Assembly: GCA_964612085.1 (NCBI GenBank) | Contig: CAZTCJ010000004.1 | Span: forward strand, 38,306 to 102,305 | Source of the DNA: CAZTCJ01 sp964612085 | GTDB lineage: Bacteria > Pseudomonadota > Alphaproteobacteria > JAJFIK01 | Length of the DNA stretch: 64,000 nucleotides | Direction of reading: 5' to 3' | In this document: positions 8,829-20,761 of the stretch, in pieces | Position numbering within the stretch: the stretch's first letter is position 1 | Layout of the letters: every line of letters starts with the position of its first letter | The notes under the pieces: model-generated | Seen by the model: only the letters and a program-made list of their open reading frames with translations | The model's database searches: none | Told to the model about the DNA's origin: nothing | Made by a program: the position numbers and the translations under genes

Positions 8829-9001
8829 AATCCCATCCGATACTTATGACCAAGACAAGAAGGGATATTAAACGCCTTCTGGTTGATTTTTTGTGTAGTG
8901 TGTTCTCCCCATAAGAGGGGCAGGCGCACTCGTTCCTGGTGTGGGACCTAGAGCATATTCCGACCGGATAGACGCACTCTGACGCAGTCGCGCTCAGCGC
9001 A

Positions 9002-11086
9002 TCACCCCGCCCGCATCAGGCGCACGGCCTCGTCCCGCCCGAACAGATAGAGCAGCACCCGGAGCGCTTGCCCGCGCGGCCCCTTCAACTCCGGATCGGT
9101 GCCCAGGATCAGACCCGCATCGTCCCGGGCGATACTAAGCAGATCGCCATGGGCGTCCAGATCCGCCAGCCGGAAGCGGGGCAGGCCGCTTTGCCGGGTG
9201 CCCAGCACGTCGCCCGCGCCCCTCAGCCTTAAGTCTTCCTCCGCGATGATGAAACCGTCATCGGTCTCGCGCATGATCTTGAGCCGCGCCTTGCCGGTCT
9301 CGCCGATCTCCGTGCCGTAGAGCAGCAGACAGGACGAGGCTTTCGACCCGCGCCCGACCCGGCCGCGCAACTGGTGCAACTGGGCGAGACCAAAGCGCTC
9401 CGCGTGCTCGATCACCATGATGGTGGCGTTGGGCACATCGACGCCCACCTCGATCACCGTGGTGGCCACCAGCACTTTCACGTCGCCCGCCTTGAAGGCG
9501 GCCATGACCGCGTCCTTCTCGCCCGCTTTCATCCGCCCATGGACGAGCCCGACCGGTAACCCGGCCAAGACTTCCTGGAGCGCTTTATGCCGGTCCTCCG
9601 CCGCCGTCACATCGAGCACCTCGGATTCCTCCACCAGCGGACAAACCCAATAGGCCTGGGCGCCGTCTTCGAGCGAGCTGCGCAAATGGGCGACGACTTC
9701 GCTTAAGCGGGCCAGCGGCACGGCGCGGGTGGCGATGGGCGTGCGCCCCGGCGGCTTCTCATCGAGCCGCGAGACCGCCATATCGCCATAGACCGTCAGG
9801 GTCAGGGTGCGGGGGATCGGTGTCGCGGTCATGACCAGCACATCCACCGCCCGGCCTTTCTTGCTCAAGGACATGCGTTGGTGCACACCGAACCGGTGTT
9901 GTTCGTCCACCACGGCGAGCATCAGATCCTGAAACGCCACATCGTCCTGAAACAGAGCGTGCGTGCCGACGACCAGATGGATGGAACCGGCCGCCAGACC
10001 GTCGAGCACGGCCTTGCGCTCCGACGCCTTGTCCTTGCCCGTGAGCAGCGCCACGGTGAGGCCCGCCGCGCGCGCCAGATCGGCGATGCCGGTATAATGC
10101 TGGCGGGCCAGAATCTCCGTGGGCGCCATGATCGCCGCCTGACCGCCCGCCTCGACCGCCGTCACCATGGCGAGCAGGGCCACCACGGTTTTTCCTGCGC
10201 CCACATCCCCCTGAAGCAGGCGCATCATGCGCGCAGGCGCGGCCATGTCGGCGCGGATCTCCTCCAATGAGCGGACCTGGGCGCCTGTGAGCGTATAAGG
10301 CAGGGCGGCCCGGATCTTGGCATCGAGCGCGCCCGTCCCGGTCACGGAGCGCCCGGCCTGGGCTTTCATCCGCTCCCGCATCAAGGCGAGCGCCAGTTGA
10401 TTGGCCAGCAATTCGTCATAGGCGAGCCGCAGGCGGGCGGGCGCGCTGGGGTCGAGATCCGCTTGCGCTTCCGGCGCATGGGCCGCCGTCAGTGCCGCAT
10501 GCCAGCCGGGCCAGCCCCGCTGTTTCTGAAAGGCCGGATCGAGCCATTCGGGCAGCGCGCGCGCGCGCTTCAGGGCTCCGCGCACCGCTTTGGTCATGAC
10601 CTTGGGCGTCAGGCCGGCGGTCAAAGGATAGACCGGCTCGATCAGCGGCAGGGTCTCGAACTCCTCCGCCGTCAGAATGAAATCCGGATGGGTCATCTGG
10701 GGGGCGCCGGAAAACTCCTCGATCCGCCCGCTGATAAAGCGCTGTTCGCCCACAGGCAGGACTTTCTCCAGATAATCGCCTTTGACATGAAAGAAAACGA
10801 GGGAGAGGAAGCCCGTGTCGTCGCACACCCGCACCTTGTAAGGCTGGCGGGAGCGGGCGGGCTTGTCGTGGCCGTCCACGGTGACCGCGAGCGTCGCCAG
10901 ATCGCCCGGCTTGGCGCCTGCGATGGGCGGGCGGTTGCGCCGGTCCACCAGGCCTGAGGGCAGATGCCAGAGCAGATCCACCACTTGCGGCCCCGCCGCC
11001 TTGGCCACGAGCTTGGCCAGCCTCGGCCCGATGCCGGAGAGGTCCGTCACGTCTGTGAACAAGGGAAAAAGGATTTCCGGCCGCAT
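9002..11086 (-). CDS. recG: ATP-dependent DNA helicase RecG
   Basis: RecG remodels stalled replication forks and Holliday junctions. The 694-residue protein has the N-terminal wedge/OB domain (LPSGLVDRR, VKGDYLEKVL), the Q/Walker A region QGDVGAGKTVVALLAM near residue 293, the DEQH-type Walker B VVDEQHRFGVHQR, the TATPIPRTL motif III, and QLRGRVGRG of motif VI. Length is normal. I start at the ATG at 11086 (MRPEILFPLF, the usual alphaproteobacterial beginning) and not at a GTG nine bases upstream. The recG, sdhE, mfd grouping is common in alphaproteobacteria. Confidence 0.97.
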   Translation of the reverse strand: MRPEILFPLFTDVTDLSGIGPRLAKLVAKAAGPQVVDLLWHLPSGLVDRRNRPPIAGAKPGDLATLAVTVDGHDKPARSRQPYKVRVCDDTGFLSLVFFHVKGDYLEKVLPVGEQRFISGRIEEFSGAPQMTHPDFILTAEEFETLPLIEPVYPLTAGLTPKVMTKAVRGALKRARALPEWLDPAFQKQRGWPGWHAALTAAHAPEAQADLDPSAPARLRLAYDELLANQLALALMRERMKAQAGRSVTGTGALDAKIRAALPYTLTGAQVRSLEEIRADMAAPARMMRLLQGDVGAGKTVVALLAMVTAVEAGGQAAIMAPTEILARQHYTGIADLARAAGLTVALLTGKDKASERKAVLDGLAAGSIHLVVGTHALFQDDVAFQDLMLAVVDEQHRFGVHQRMSLSKKGRAVDVLVMTATPIPRTLTLTVYGDMAVSRLDEKPPGRTPIATRAVPLARLSEVVAHLRSSLEDGAQAYWVCPLVEESEVLDVTAAEDRHKALQEVLAGLPVGLVHGRMKAGEKDAVMAAFKAGDVKVLVATTVIEVGVDVPNATIMVIEHAERFGLAQLHQLRGRVGRGSKASSCLLLYGTEIGETGKARLKIMRETDDGFIIAEEDLRLRGAGDVLGTRQSGLPRFRLADLDAHGDLLSIARDDAGLILGTDPELKGPRGQALRVLLYLFGRDEAVRLMRAG

Positions 11087-11156
11087 TCCACCCACGCTCG
11101 TCCGGCTGCTGGATGTTGACGCTAGCCGGAGAGTCGGGGGTCGGGCAAATGCCCCC

Positions 11157-12059
11157 TCAAATCATGCCGTGCAAGTCGTCCAGAATGGCGGGCAGGTGAT
11201 TGCGCACGATGGAGACGTGGCCTTCTTCCGGCACGAATTGCGCCTGGGCGCCGCGCACATGGGCGGCGTAATGGCGCCCGATGGAGCTGGGCACGATGGT
11301 GTCCGCCTCGCCGTGCCAGATGCGCACCGGCAGATCCAGATCGGCCAAGGTGAAGGGCCAGGGGCTCGTGTAGATCCGCGCGTCCGAGACCATGCCGTCC
11401 ACCGAATGGCGCAAGGCTTCCCGCCAGGAATAGGTCAGGAATGACGCGAATTCCGCGTCGAAGGCCTCCATTTCCTTGCCTTCGTGGCGCAAACGCTTGC
11501 GGATCGCGGTGATGCGGTCCTCATTGCGCGGATTCAGGATGAATTTGCGCCAGAAATGGAACAGGATGGAGCGCGCTACCCGCCGTTTGGCCACTTCCCG
11601 CAACAGAATCACCGGCCGCTGCTGCATGCCTTCGGCTTCCGGCGGGCCCAGGGCCGCGATGAAGATGCAGGCCAGCACCCGGTCTTTCAGCGCATGGGCG
11701 CAGGCCGCCGCGTAAGGCCCGCCGCCCGACAGGCCCACCAGGGCGAATTTCTCAAGACCCAGCACGTCGGCCAGCGCCGCCACATCCTTGGGCCAGTCGG
11801 CGAGGGTGCGGGTCAGGTCCGGGTCGGAGACCCCATAGCCGGGCCGGTCCGGGGCGATGAGCCGCAGCTTGCCCAGATTGAAAAAGCCCGGTTCCAGCCG
11901 GCAGCCCGGCCAGCCGTGAAAATAAAAGGCCGGCACCCCGTCCGGCGGCCCGTAAATCCGGTAGCCCAGGCGCCGTCCGTCGGCCAGCGTAATCATGTGA
12001 TCGGAATGCCCGGCCCCGCTGTCAACGTACCGGTGCGGTGTGTCTTGCAGGGCGCTCAT
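11157..12059 (-). CDS. alpha/beta hydrolase
   Basis: A 300-residue cytoplasmic alpha/beta hydrolase. Seen: the oxyanion region FYFHGWPGCRLE, RPGYGVSDPD, the nucleophile elbow LVGLSGGGPYAAA with serine intact, and a C-terminal RIWHGEADTIVP (acid) and EEGHVSI (histidine), so the catalytic triad is complete. It stands between recG and the divergently read sdhE and is on the same strand as recG. Substrate is not predictable; an esterase or epoxide-hydrolase-like enzyme is equally possible. Confidence 0.88.
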   Translation of the reverse strand: MSALQDTPHRYVDSGAGHSDHMITLADGRRLGYRIYGPPDGVPAFYFHGWPGCRLEPGFFNLGKLRLIAPDRPGYGVSDPDLTRTLADWPKDVAALADVLGLEKFALVGLSGGGPYAAACAHALKDRVLACIFIAALGPPEAEGMQQRPVILLREVAKRRVARSILFHFWRKFILNPRNEDRITAIRKRLRHEGKEMEAFDAEFASFLTYSWREALRHSVDGMVSDARIYTSPWPFTLADLDLPVRIWHGEADTIVPSSIGRHYAAHVRGAQAQFVPEEGHVSIVRNHLPAILDDLHGMI

Positions 12060-12216
12060 GGGCCGTCCTTGGATCGAAACTGCTTTTCAGAAACCGCATT
12101 GCGGCATGACAGGCGCCGCTCAGCGCTCTATATCCGGAGTCCGGTCATGGTACCAGCACTGTCATGCTGCATGTGCGGCATTGCCGATACACCTTCGAAA
12201 AAGAACAGGATTTCCC

Positions 12217-12519
12217 ATGCCTGAAGAGAGCACTGAAACGCGCTTGAAGCGCTTGCGATTCCGCTCCTGGCACCGGGGCTTCAAGGAAGCCGATCTGATG
12301 CTGGGCCATTTCGCCGACGAGAGCCTGGCGCGCTTGACGCCCGAACAGATCGACCGCTATGAGGCGCTGATCGCCGTGGAGGACCATGACCTTTACAACT
12401 GGATCGTGGGCCGCGCGCCGACGCCGCCCGAGTACGATCACGACGTGATGGCCATGATCAAGAGCTTCCGCCATTTGTCCCAGACCATGTGGAAGAACGC
12501 CGGTGCTCCGGGCCTCTGA
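12217..12519 (+). CDS. sdhE: FAD assembly factor SdhE
   Basis: SdhE helps covalent attachment of FAD to succinate dehydrogenase SdhA. The 100-residue product carries the signature KRLRFRSWHRGFKEADLMLG (the RGxxE region needed for flavinylation) and the helical LDRYE-like LTPEQIDRYEALIAVEDHDLYNW segment. I start at the ATG at 12217; the frame remains open for 59 codons upstream but that part is not family-like. An ACAGGA ribosome site precedes it. It stands 39 bases before mfd and is probably co-transcribed with it. Confidence 0.94.
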   Translation: MPEESTETRLKRLRFRSWHRGFKEADLMLGHFADESLARLTPEQIDRYEALIAVEDHDLYNWIVGRAPTPPEYDHDVMAMIKSFRHLSQTMWKNAGAPGL

Positions 12520-12558
12520 CGCCACGCCTGCCGCACGCTCAAACCGAATATCCGCGCC

Positions 12559-16098
<3,540 letters not shown>

Positions 16099-16171
16099 CC
16101 GTCCGTACGGCCTTGGATCCTGGCCTGCGCAGGGCGGCGTTTGTTCTGTATGGTAGCCACTTATACAAAAC

Positions 16172-16203
16172 GTCATCCCGAGCTGAAGGCTGGGATCCAG
16201 GGC
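16172..16203. repeat. dispersed palindromic repeat, copy 1 (REP-like)
   Basis: The core starts GTCATCCCGAGCTGAAGGCT and continues GGGATCCAGG. GTCATCCC and GGGATCCA half-sites flank the short AGCTGAAGGCT centre, so RNA or DNA could fold back. The same core is found again at 17361-17392 and in a diverged form at 42521-42547, always in intergenic spacers, as for alphaproteobacterial REP/BIME-like elements. Confidence 0.8.
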
Positions 16204-16267
16204 AGTACGGATGACCTTATTGATTGCCTGCCTGTGGGACACGTTTGTCGTCAACGCGCCTTACTGG

Positions 16268-16630
16268 CTATGCTAGGCGTACGGAGCGTTGGTTGAAAAC
16301 ATGACCGGTGGCGAGCAGGACCGCGCCTGCCACGGTAAGGGCGACTTCCATCGTCTCGTTTGGCGCCAACAAAACACCAGCAATCAGAAACAGAAGGCCC
16401 GTCAAGCCGATCAGTCCGGGATGCCAGCATTTGTGACAGCGCAAGCCACGGATAAAGGCATAAAGGCTGACGGGAATGGCGCAGGCGATCAGCACCCAAT
16501 GGATCCATTCGTTTTCAAAGAATTGAAACGACAGGGCCGGCAGCAACAGGATGAGCGCAGGCACAAGCAGGCAATGGGCAAGGCACAGGCCGGACAAAGC
16601 GATCCCGATTTTATCAAACGCATTGCCCAT
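16268..16630 (-). CDS. MerC-domain membrane protein
   Basis: A 120-residue inner-membrane protein with four hydrophobic segments. The start FDKIGIALSGLCLAHCLLVP contains the paired cysteine and Cys-His arrangement of MerC-type metal transporters, and the loop GLRCHKCWHP adds further Cys/His residues; the end GHVFNQR also matches the family. Classical MerC moves Hg(II), but stand-alone chromosomal members without merA or merR, as here, more likely handle another thiophilic or divalent metal. A Zur-like palindrome lies 30-50 bases upstream, which would suggest zinc control; this is inference. Confidence 0.82.
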   Translation of the reverse strand: MGNAFDKIGIALSGLCLAHCLLVPALILLLPALSFQFFENEWIHWVLIACAIPVSLYAFIRGLRCHKCWHPGLIGLTGLLFLIAGVLLAPNETMEVALTVAGAVLLATGHVFNQRSVRLA

Positions 16631-16661
16631 AGATGGCCCCCATCGCCTCAGGAAAAACCAA

Positions 16662-16677
16662 TGTTATAATATATGCA
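16662..16677. promoter_or_regulatory. candidate Zur-like operator upstream of merC-like gene
   Basis: TGTTATAATATATGCA lies 32-47 bases upstream of the MerC-like start. It matches 11 of 15 positions of the AT-rich palindrome TGTTATAATATAACA, of the kind bound by Fur/Zur proteins. The second half-site is imperfect. A plain AT-rich promoter is the alternative. Confidence 0.3.
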
Positions 16678-16734
16678 TGGTGTGCTGCAATATGACATGC
16701 GCCTGCCTGACATGGGCTGGCGCGAAAGGCAAGC

Positions 16735-17331
16735 TCACTGCACTTTGCCTAAATCATCCTTGTCCCGATGTTCGCTTGAAAAGCACAACGCGTAGCCGAT
16801 GGCCATGACCGCATAGCCCGCGACAAAAAACCAGGAATTAAATCCTGCCAGGATGGTGAAGAACGCGACAGCGCTGCCGACCACAAGCGCCACGCCGATC
16901 TTCGAATGAGACAGATAAGCGAGACTGGGCAAGACCAGCCCCGTGACGAAGACGTAGGTCGGGCCGACCGTGATGAAGGGCAGCCAGATGGATGGCTCGG
17001 CTGTCAGTTGTCGGATCAAATCCTGCCCGCCGGGCGCTCCGGAAAAACTCCACATGACGAGATCGATCGTGCACATGCCGAAGACGCAGGCCGTTCCGAC
17101 GATCAGCACCGGTCCGGCGAGACGGTTTATGCCTTGGCGCGGCAGCCTTGCCGCATAAGGAACAATCAAGAGAGCGCCGATGAAAAGCAGCCAGTGCCCG
17201 TAATCTATCGGAGCTTCGTAATAGAGACTTCTGCTTAGGGATGGAAAACTGAGCAGATTCAAGATCACCTGCCCGAGGGCTAAACCGATCAGACCGGTAA
17301 CGAATAAAGCCTTGTCCAAAGTGTTTGGCAT
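16735..17331 (-). CDS. membrane protein of unknown function
   Basis: About 198 residues with five or six hydrophobic segments, no charged catalytic motif and no family I recognise. Possible metal ligands are few (one CxxxxxxMC-like cluster, VFGMCTIDLVMW). The tail is hydrophilic and charged (SSEHRDKDDLGKVQ). The ATG at 17331 is preferred over a GTG six bases upstream because a run of G stands seven bases before it. It precedes the MerC-like gene on the same strand, about 100 bases apart, with the putative operator between them. Confidence 0.65.
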   Translation of the reverse strand: MPNTLDKALFVTGLIGLALGQVILNLLSFPSLSRSLYYEAPIDYGHWLLFIGALLIVPYAARLPRQGINRLAGPVLIVGTACVFGMCTIDLVMWSFSGAPGGQDLIRQLTAEPSIWLPFITVGPTYVFVTGLVLPSLAYLSHSKIGVALVVGSAVAFFTILAGFNSWFFVAGYAVMAIGYALCFSSEHRDKDDLGKVQ

Positions 17332-17360
17332 CCCCACGCCCCCAAAATATCTGCCCCAAT

Positions 17361-17392
17361 GTCATCCCGAGCTGAAGGCTGGGATCCAGGGC
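17361..17392. repeat. dispersed palindromic repeat, copy 2 (REP-like)
   Basis: This copy has the same core as copy 1, beginning GTCATCCCGAGCTGAAGGCT and ending GGGATCCAGGGC. It sits in the spacer before the 198-residue membrane gene. The identity over about 30 bases between copies 1.2 kb apart is visible by eye. Confidence 0.8.
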
Positions 17393-17487
17393 GGCCGTGC
17401 ATTTCACTGACGTTCAATGCACCCTACCGTCCGTATAGACCGTTCATTGTAGAGTGCAGTAAACGCATGCGGAATGCACGGCCTACA

Positions 17488-17868
17488 TCACGTCAGATCC
17501 CCGTCGCCCATGAGGAACCGCGCCAGGTCGATATAGTCGATGACAAGCGAAATGCCGTCGATCGCCAGCACCGTATAGAGATAGCGCCCGGCCCAGGTCC
17601 GATGATCATTAGGCTGACGGTTGCGCCACAGATAGATCAGCAGCGGCGTCCAGAACAGGATATGGGTCAGCCCCAGAATGCGGCTGTAGCCGTAAATATC
17701 GAACAGTTCCGGCATCAGCACCATGACCGCGAGCGTCGCAGTCAGCACCCAATGGGCGCGCCGGTCGAAAAAGCCGAAGATGAAGGACGCGCCGTTGACG
17801 ATGACGAGGGTGAACATCCAGGCCTGAAGCCAGAGCGGTTCCTGGAGCACGTGATCGATCAGAGTCAT
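17488..17868 (-). CDS. small membrane protein of unknown function
   Basis: A 126-residue protein with four likely membrane segments (starting LWLQAWMFTLVIVNGASFIF) and one polar loop RNRQPNDHRTWAGRY. I do not recognise the family. GGAGGG stands five bases before the ATG. It lies 22 bases after the nucleoside deoxyribosyltransferase-like gene on the same strand, so the two are probably co-transcribed, but I see no functional link. Confidence 0.75.
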   Translation of the reverse strand: MTLIDHVLQEPLWLQAWMFTLVIVNGASFIFGFFDRRAHWVLTATLAVMVLMPELFDIYGYSRILGLTHILFWTPLLIYLWRNRQPNDHRTWAGRYLYTVLAIDGISLVIDYIDLARFLMGDGDLT

Positions 17869-17890
17869 GGCACCCTCCGCCTGCGGTCCG

Positions 17891-18343
17891 TCAGCGGTTG
17901 AGCAGGCCTTTCACCGCCACCGCGATGGTATCCTTGAAGCCGTCTTCCTCCCGGAAGGGCAGGCGCACGGTCCGGGTCGCCGCGTCGAGCCCTTCCATCA
18001 GATAAGGTACTTTGCTGCCCGGCTGTTCGATCCACACCACGGGCTTCGGAAAGGACAAAGCGTAGCCGATTTCCATCTGCACGCCGGGCGAGACCGGGTC
18101 GCCGATAAAGGCGACGATGGCGTCTGCCGCCTTGATGGCGTCGAGATCGGCGATCAGCGCGCGGGGCGGCGGGTAGGGCGACTCGCCCCATTTCTCCCGC
18201 TCATGGGCGCACACGACCTCGTGGCCGTCCGCCTTCAGCCGGTCGAGAAAGGGCGTGAGCCAGGTGCGGAACTGGGGATCCATGACTTGCGTCTTGGGAT
18301 CGCTGATCTGGGTGATCGGAGCACAAACGAACAGGTTTGCCAT
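17891..18343 (-). CDS. nucleoside 2-deoxyribosyltransferase-like protein
   Basis: A 150-residue cytoplasmic protein with the fold of nucleoside 2-deoxyribosyltransferases. Seen: the N-terminal FVCAPI strand, ADAIVAFIGDPVSPGVQMEIGYAL, where the Asp and Glu correspond to the substrate-binding Asp and the nucleophilic Glu of the family, and the VVWIEQPGSKVPYL strand. Members transfer or hydrolyse the glycosidic bond of nucleosides; related proteins act in nucleotide clean-up, and some in defence. Context (a small membrane protein downstream) gives no further clue. Enzyme class is likely, substrate unknown. Confidence 0.75.
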   Translation of the reverse strand: MANLFVCAPITQISDPKTQVMDPQFRTWLTPFLDRLKADGHEVVCAHEREKWGESPYPPPRALIADLDAIKAADAIVAFIGDPVSPGVQMEIGYALSFPKPVVWIEQPGSKVPYLMEGLDAATRTVRLPFREEDGFKDTIAVAVKGLLNR

Positions 18344-18466
18344 GGTTTACTCTCATCTGACGGGCGGGTGTTTTCCTGCTGACCCGATAAGACAGCCTTG
18401 GATTCCTTAACAATGGCCTTTAGAGCCCGAGGCTTTAGGCACACAATGGAGGAAACCTGGATCGCC

Positions 18467-18505
18467 CCAAAACAAGTCAGGCCCGCATACCAGAATACGG
18501 GCCTG
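18467..18505 (-). terminator. intrinsic terminator after the secreted esterase gene
   Basis: Read on the minus strand, CAGGCCCG and CGGGCCTG pair (18478-18505), with further T-A pairs next to the loop, and are followed by ACTTGTTTTGG. It stands 23 bases beyond the esterase stop, in the right orientation. Confidence 0.65.
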
Positions 18506-18527
18506 AGACCTTGACTATACTGCAGTC

Positions 18528-19484
18528 TTAGCGGCTGTGACGAGAGAAGAACGTCCAGATTTCAGCAGCGCCGTTGATGTCCTGGGAGGTCTTGCCGAGC
18601 CGCTGGGCCATGGGCCGCAGCCGGCCGCGCCGCCGGGTCGTGCCCGGCACCGTATGGCCGCCCCCTTCGATCCGGTAAAGCAGCACTTCCGCATCGCCCG
18701 CGCATTCCGACCAGCGGCTCTTGATCACCCGGGTGCCGTCTTCTGTGTCCGTGTCCGCCAATTGCTCCACTTCAGGCCGGTCGCGGCACTCATTGGCCGT
18801 GGTCCAGAAGCGCACCGTGTCGGTAGTGGACAGCACGCTGCCTCGGTCGTCCTTCAGGAACGGCACGATCTGTCCGCCCTCATACGGCACGAATTCATCC
18901 TCGGTGCCGTTCATGATCAGCATGGGGACCGGCCGCGACGGCTTGCATTTGCCGGCATAATCCACGGGCAGATTGGCGATGATGGGGGCCGCCGCCGCGA
19001 TCAGGTCGGCGGCATCGCAGGCCATGCGGAACGACATCATGCCGCCGTTCGAGGCGCCGGTGATATAGACCCGGTCCGGATCGGCATCGTATTCGGCGAT
19101 CAGTTTGCCGATGAGCGCCCGCAGGAACGCGACGTCATCCGTGCCGCCCTTGCGCTGGCGGGTGAAATCCGTGTCGCGGCCGTCGGCCCAACTGCGGTTG
19201 GTGCCTTCGGGATAGGCGGCCAGGAAGCCGTGGGTGTCGGCGAGGGTCTCGAAGCCGACGCGGCGCATGCGTTCCGGCCGTCCGCCGCCGCCATGGAGGA
19301 TGAGCACCAGCGGCGCGCCGGAGGCGGCGCTCTCCGGCTTATAAAGCAGCGAGCGGTGTACCTTGCCATCGACCGTCACGGTGACGGTCTCGCTATCGGC
19401 TGAAGCACTTGAGGCCGCGAAGAGGAGCGCGGCCGTAGCTGCCCCGGCCAGAAGCCGGAAAACACGAGTCATCGATAAATGCAT
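18528..19484 (-). CDS. secreted PHB depolymerase/feruloyl-esterase-like hydrolase
   Basis: A 318-residue protein with a signal peptide (residues 1-29, ending ASSASA) and a carbohydrate-esterase-1/PHB-depolymerase domain. Seen: LVLILHGGGG oxyanion strand, AYPEGTNRSWADGR, the nucleophile elbow ITGASNGGMM (Ser145) and a late GGHTVPG for the histidine. AAGGA precedes the ATG by nine bases. Family members cleave polyhydroxyalkanoates or feruloyl esters outside the cytoplasm; here the substrate is not evident. It is a single gene with its own terminator downstream. Confidence 0.88.
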   Translation of the reverse strand: MHLSMTRVFRLLAGAATAALLFAASSASADSETVTVTVDGKVHRSLLYKPESAASGAPLVLILHGGGGRPERMRRVGFETLADTHGFLAAYPEGTNRSWADGRDTDFTRQRKGGTDDVAFLRALIGKLIAEYDADPDRVYITGASNGGMMSFRMACDAADLIAAAAPIIANLPVDYAGKCKPSRPVPMLIMNGTEDEFVPYEGGQIVPFLKDDRGSVLSTTDTVRFWTTANECRDRPEVEQLADTDTEDGTRVIKSRWSECAGDAEVLLYRIEGGGHTVPGTTRRRGRLRPMAQRLGKTSQDINGAAEIWTFFSRHSR

Positions 19485-19654
19485 GGGTTCGGATCCTTTT
19501 TCATTTGAGAAGCAAAAAGCAGAACTTAGGATGAGCCCACTATGGGCCGGATCTCACGCCTTCGCAATTCAACGCTGCCGGTCGCGGAGGACCGGCGAAT
19601 GCGCTATGGTTTTCTAAACTGACACGATTTCGAGCACGGATTACGGGACTGGGC

Positions 19655-20761
19655 ATGAGCTTCGCAACGGAACGACGCCAGGACGTGGCCAATGCCTTAC
19701 GCGGGCCGACTGTTGCGCTTTCAGTCGTGGCGTTGGCGGCGACGGTGTGGCTGCTCAACTTCGCCGAGGATGTGCTGATCCCGCTGGCCGTGGCGATCCT
19801 GGTCTGGGCGATCATCAATTCGCTCGCCGCCGGGTTCCGCCGGCTCCATGTGGGCGATATCCGCGCGCCGCACTGGCTGTCGCTGACCTTCGCCGTGGCC
19901 ATCGTGCTGGCGGCGCTCTACGGCGTCGGCGGCATCATCTCCAACAGCGCCCAGTTGATGGCGCGCAACGCGCCCGCCTATCAGGCCAATGTGGAGCGCC
20001 TGCTCGCGAACCTGGCCGAGCGCTTCGGCATGGAACTCGACCTGTCCCAGCTTCTGGAGCAGATCAATTTCGGCTCGGTCCTGAGCGATACCGCCCTGAT
20101 GCTGTCGGCCCTGATCGGCAACGCGGCGGTCATCCTGGTCTTCGTGATCTTTCTGATGGTGGAGCAGAGCACCTTCGACATGAAGATCGAGACCCTGTTC
20201 AAGGACCCCAAGCGCCAGCGCGAGATCAAGGCCCTGTTCGACACCCTGGCCAAGCGCATTCAGGATTATCTCCGGGTCAAGACCATCATGAGCGTGCTCA
20301 CGGGCGGCGTGAGTTACGGGGTGCTGCGCTATCTGGAAGTGGATTTCGCGGCGTTCTGGGCCTTCCTGATCTTTCTGCTGAACTATGTGCCGACCATCGG
20401 CTCGACCCTGGGCGTGGTGTTTCCGGCGATCCAGGTGCTGGTGCAGTTCGGCGATCCGGTGCTGTTCTTTATCGTGGTGGCCGTGCTCGGCCTGATCCCG
20501 CAATTCATCATCGGCAATATCATCGAGCCCAAGGTGATGGGCGTGTCGCTCAATTTGAGCCCGATCGTGATCCTGTTCTCGCTCGCTTTCTGGGGGATCA
20601 TATGGGGCATCGCGGGCCTGTTCCTCAGCGTGCCGATCATGGTGATCATCATGATCATCTGCGCCCATTTCGAGCCGAGCCGCTGGCTGGCGATCCTGTT
20701 GTCGGGCGACGGCCAGATCGTGGAATATGTCCGGGCCGAGCGGAAGGAGGCGACGTTCTGA
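19655..20761 (+). CDS. AI-2E family transporter (PerM/YdiK-type)
   Basis: A 368-residue inner-membrane protein with about eight membrane segments. The C-terminal half holds the family's hallmark: NYVPTIGSTLG, FIIGNIIEPKVMGVSLNLSP and FWGIIWGIAGLFLSVPI. Members were named for autoinducer-2 export, but many act as Na+/H+ antiporters or have unknown roles. Its stop overlaps the ATG of the next gene by one base (TGATG), so the following nuclease-fold protein is translationally coupled. Substrate cannot be deduced. Confidence 0.93.
   Translation: MSFATERRQDVANALRGPTVALSVVALAATVWLLNFAEDVLIPLAVAILVWAIINSLAAGFRRLHVGDIRAPHWLSLTFAVAIVLAALYGVGGIISNSAQLMARNAPAYQANVERLLANLAERFGMELDLSQLLEQINFGSVLSDTALMLSALIGNAAVILVFVIFLMVEQSTFDMKIETLFKDPKRQREIKALFDTLAKRIQDYLRVKTIMSVLTGGVSYGVLRYLEVDFAAFWAFLIFLLNYVPTIGSTLGVVFPAIQVLVQFGDPVLFFIVVAVLGLIPQFIIGNIIEPKVMGVSLNLSPIVILFSLAFWGIIWGIAGLFLSVPIMVIIMIICAHFEPSRWLAILLSGDGQIVEYVRAERKEATF

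Noticed and set aside
19747..20760. N-terminal extension of the EEP-fold gene through the AI-2E transporter
   Set aside because: The frame is open by chance; the real start with signal peptide is the ATG at 20761.
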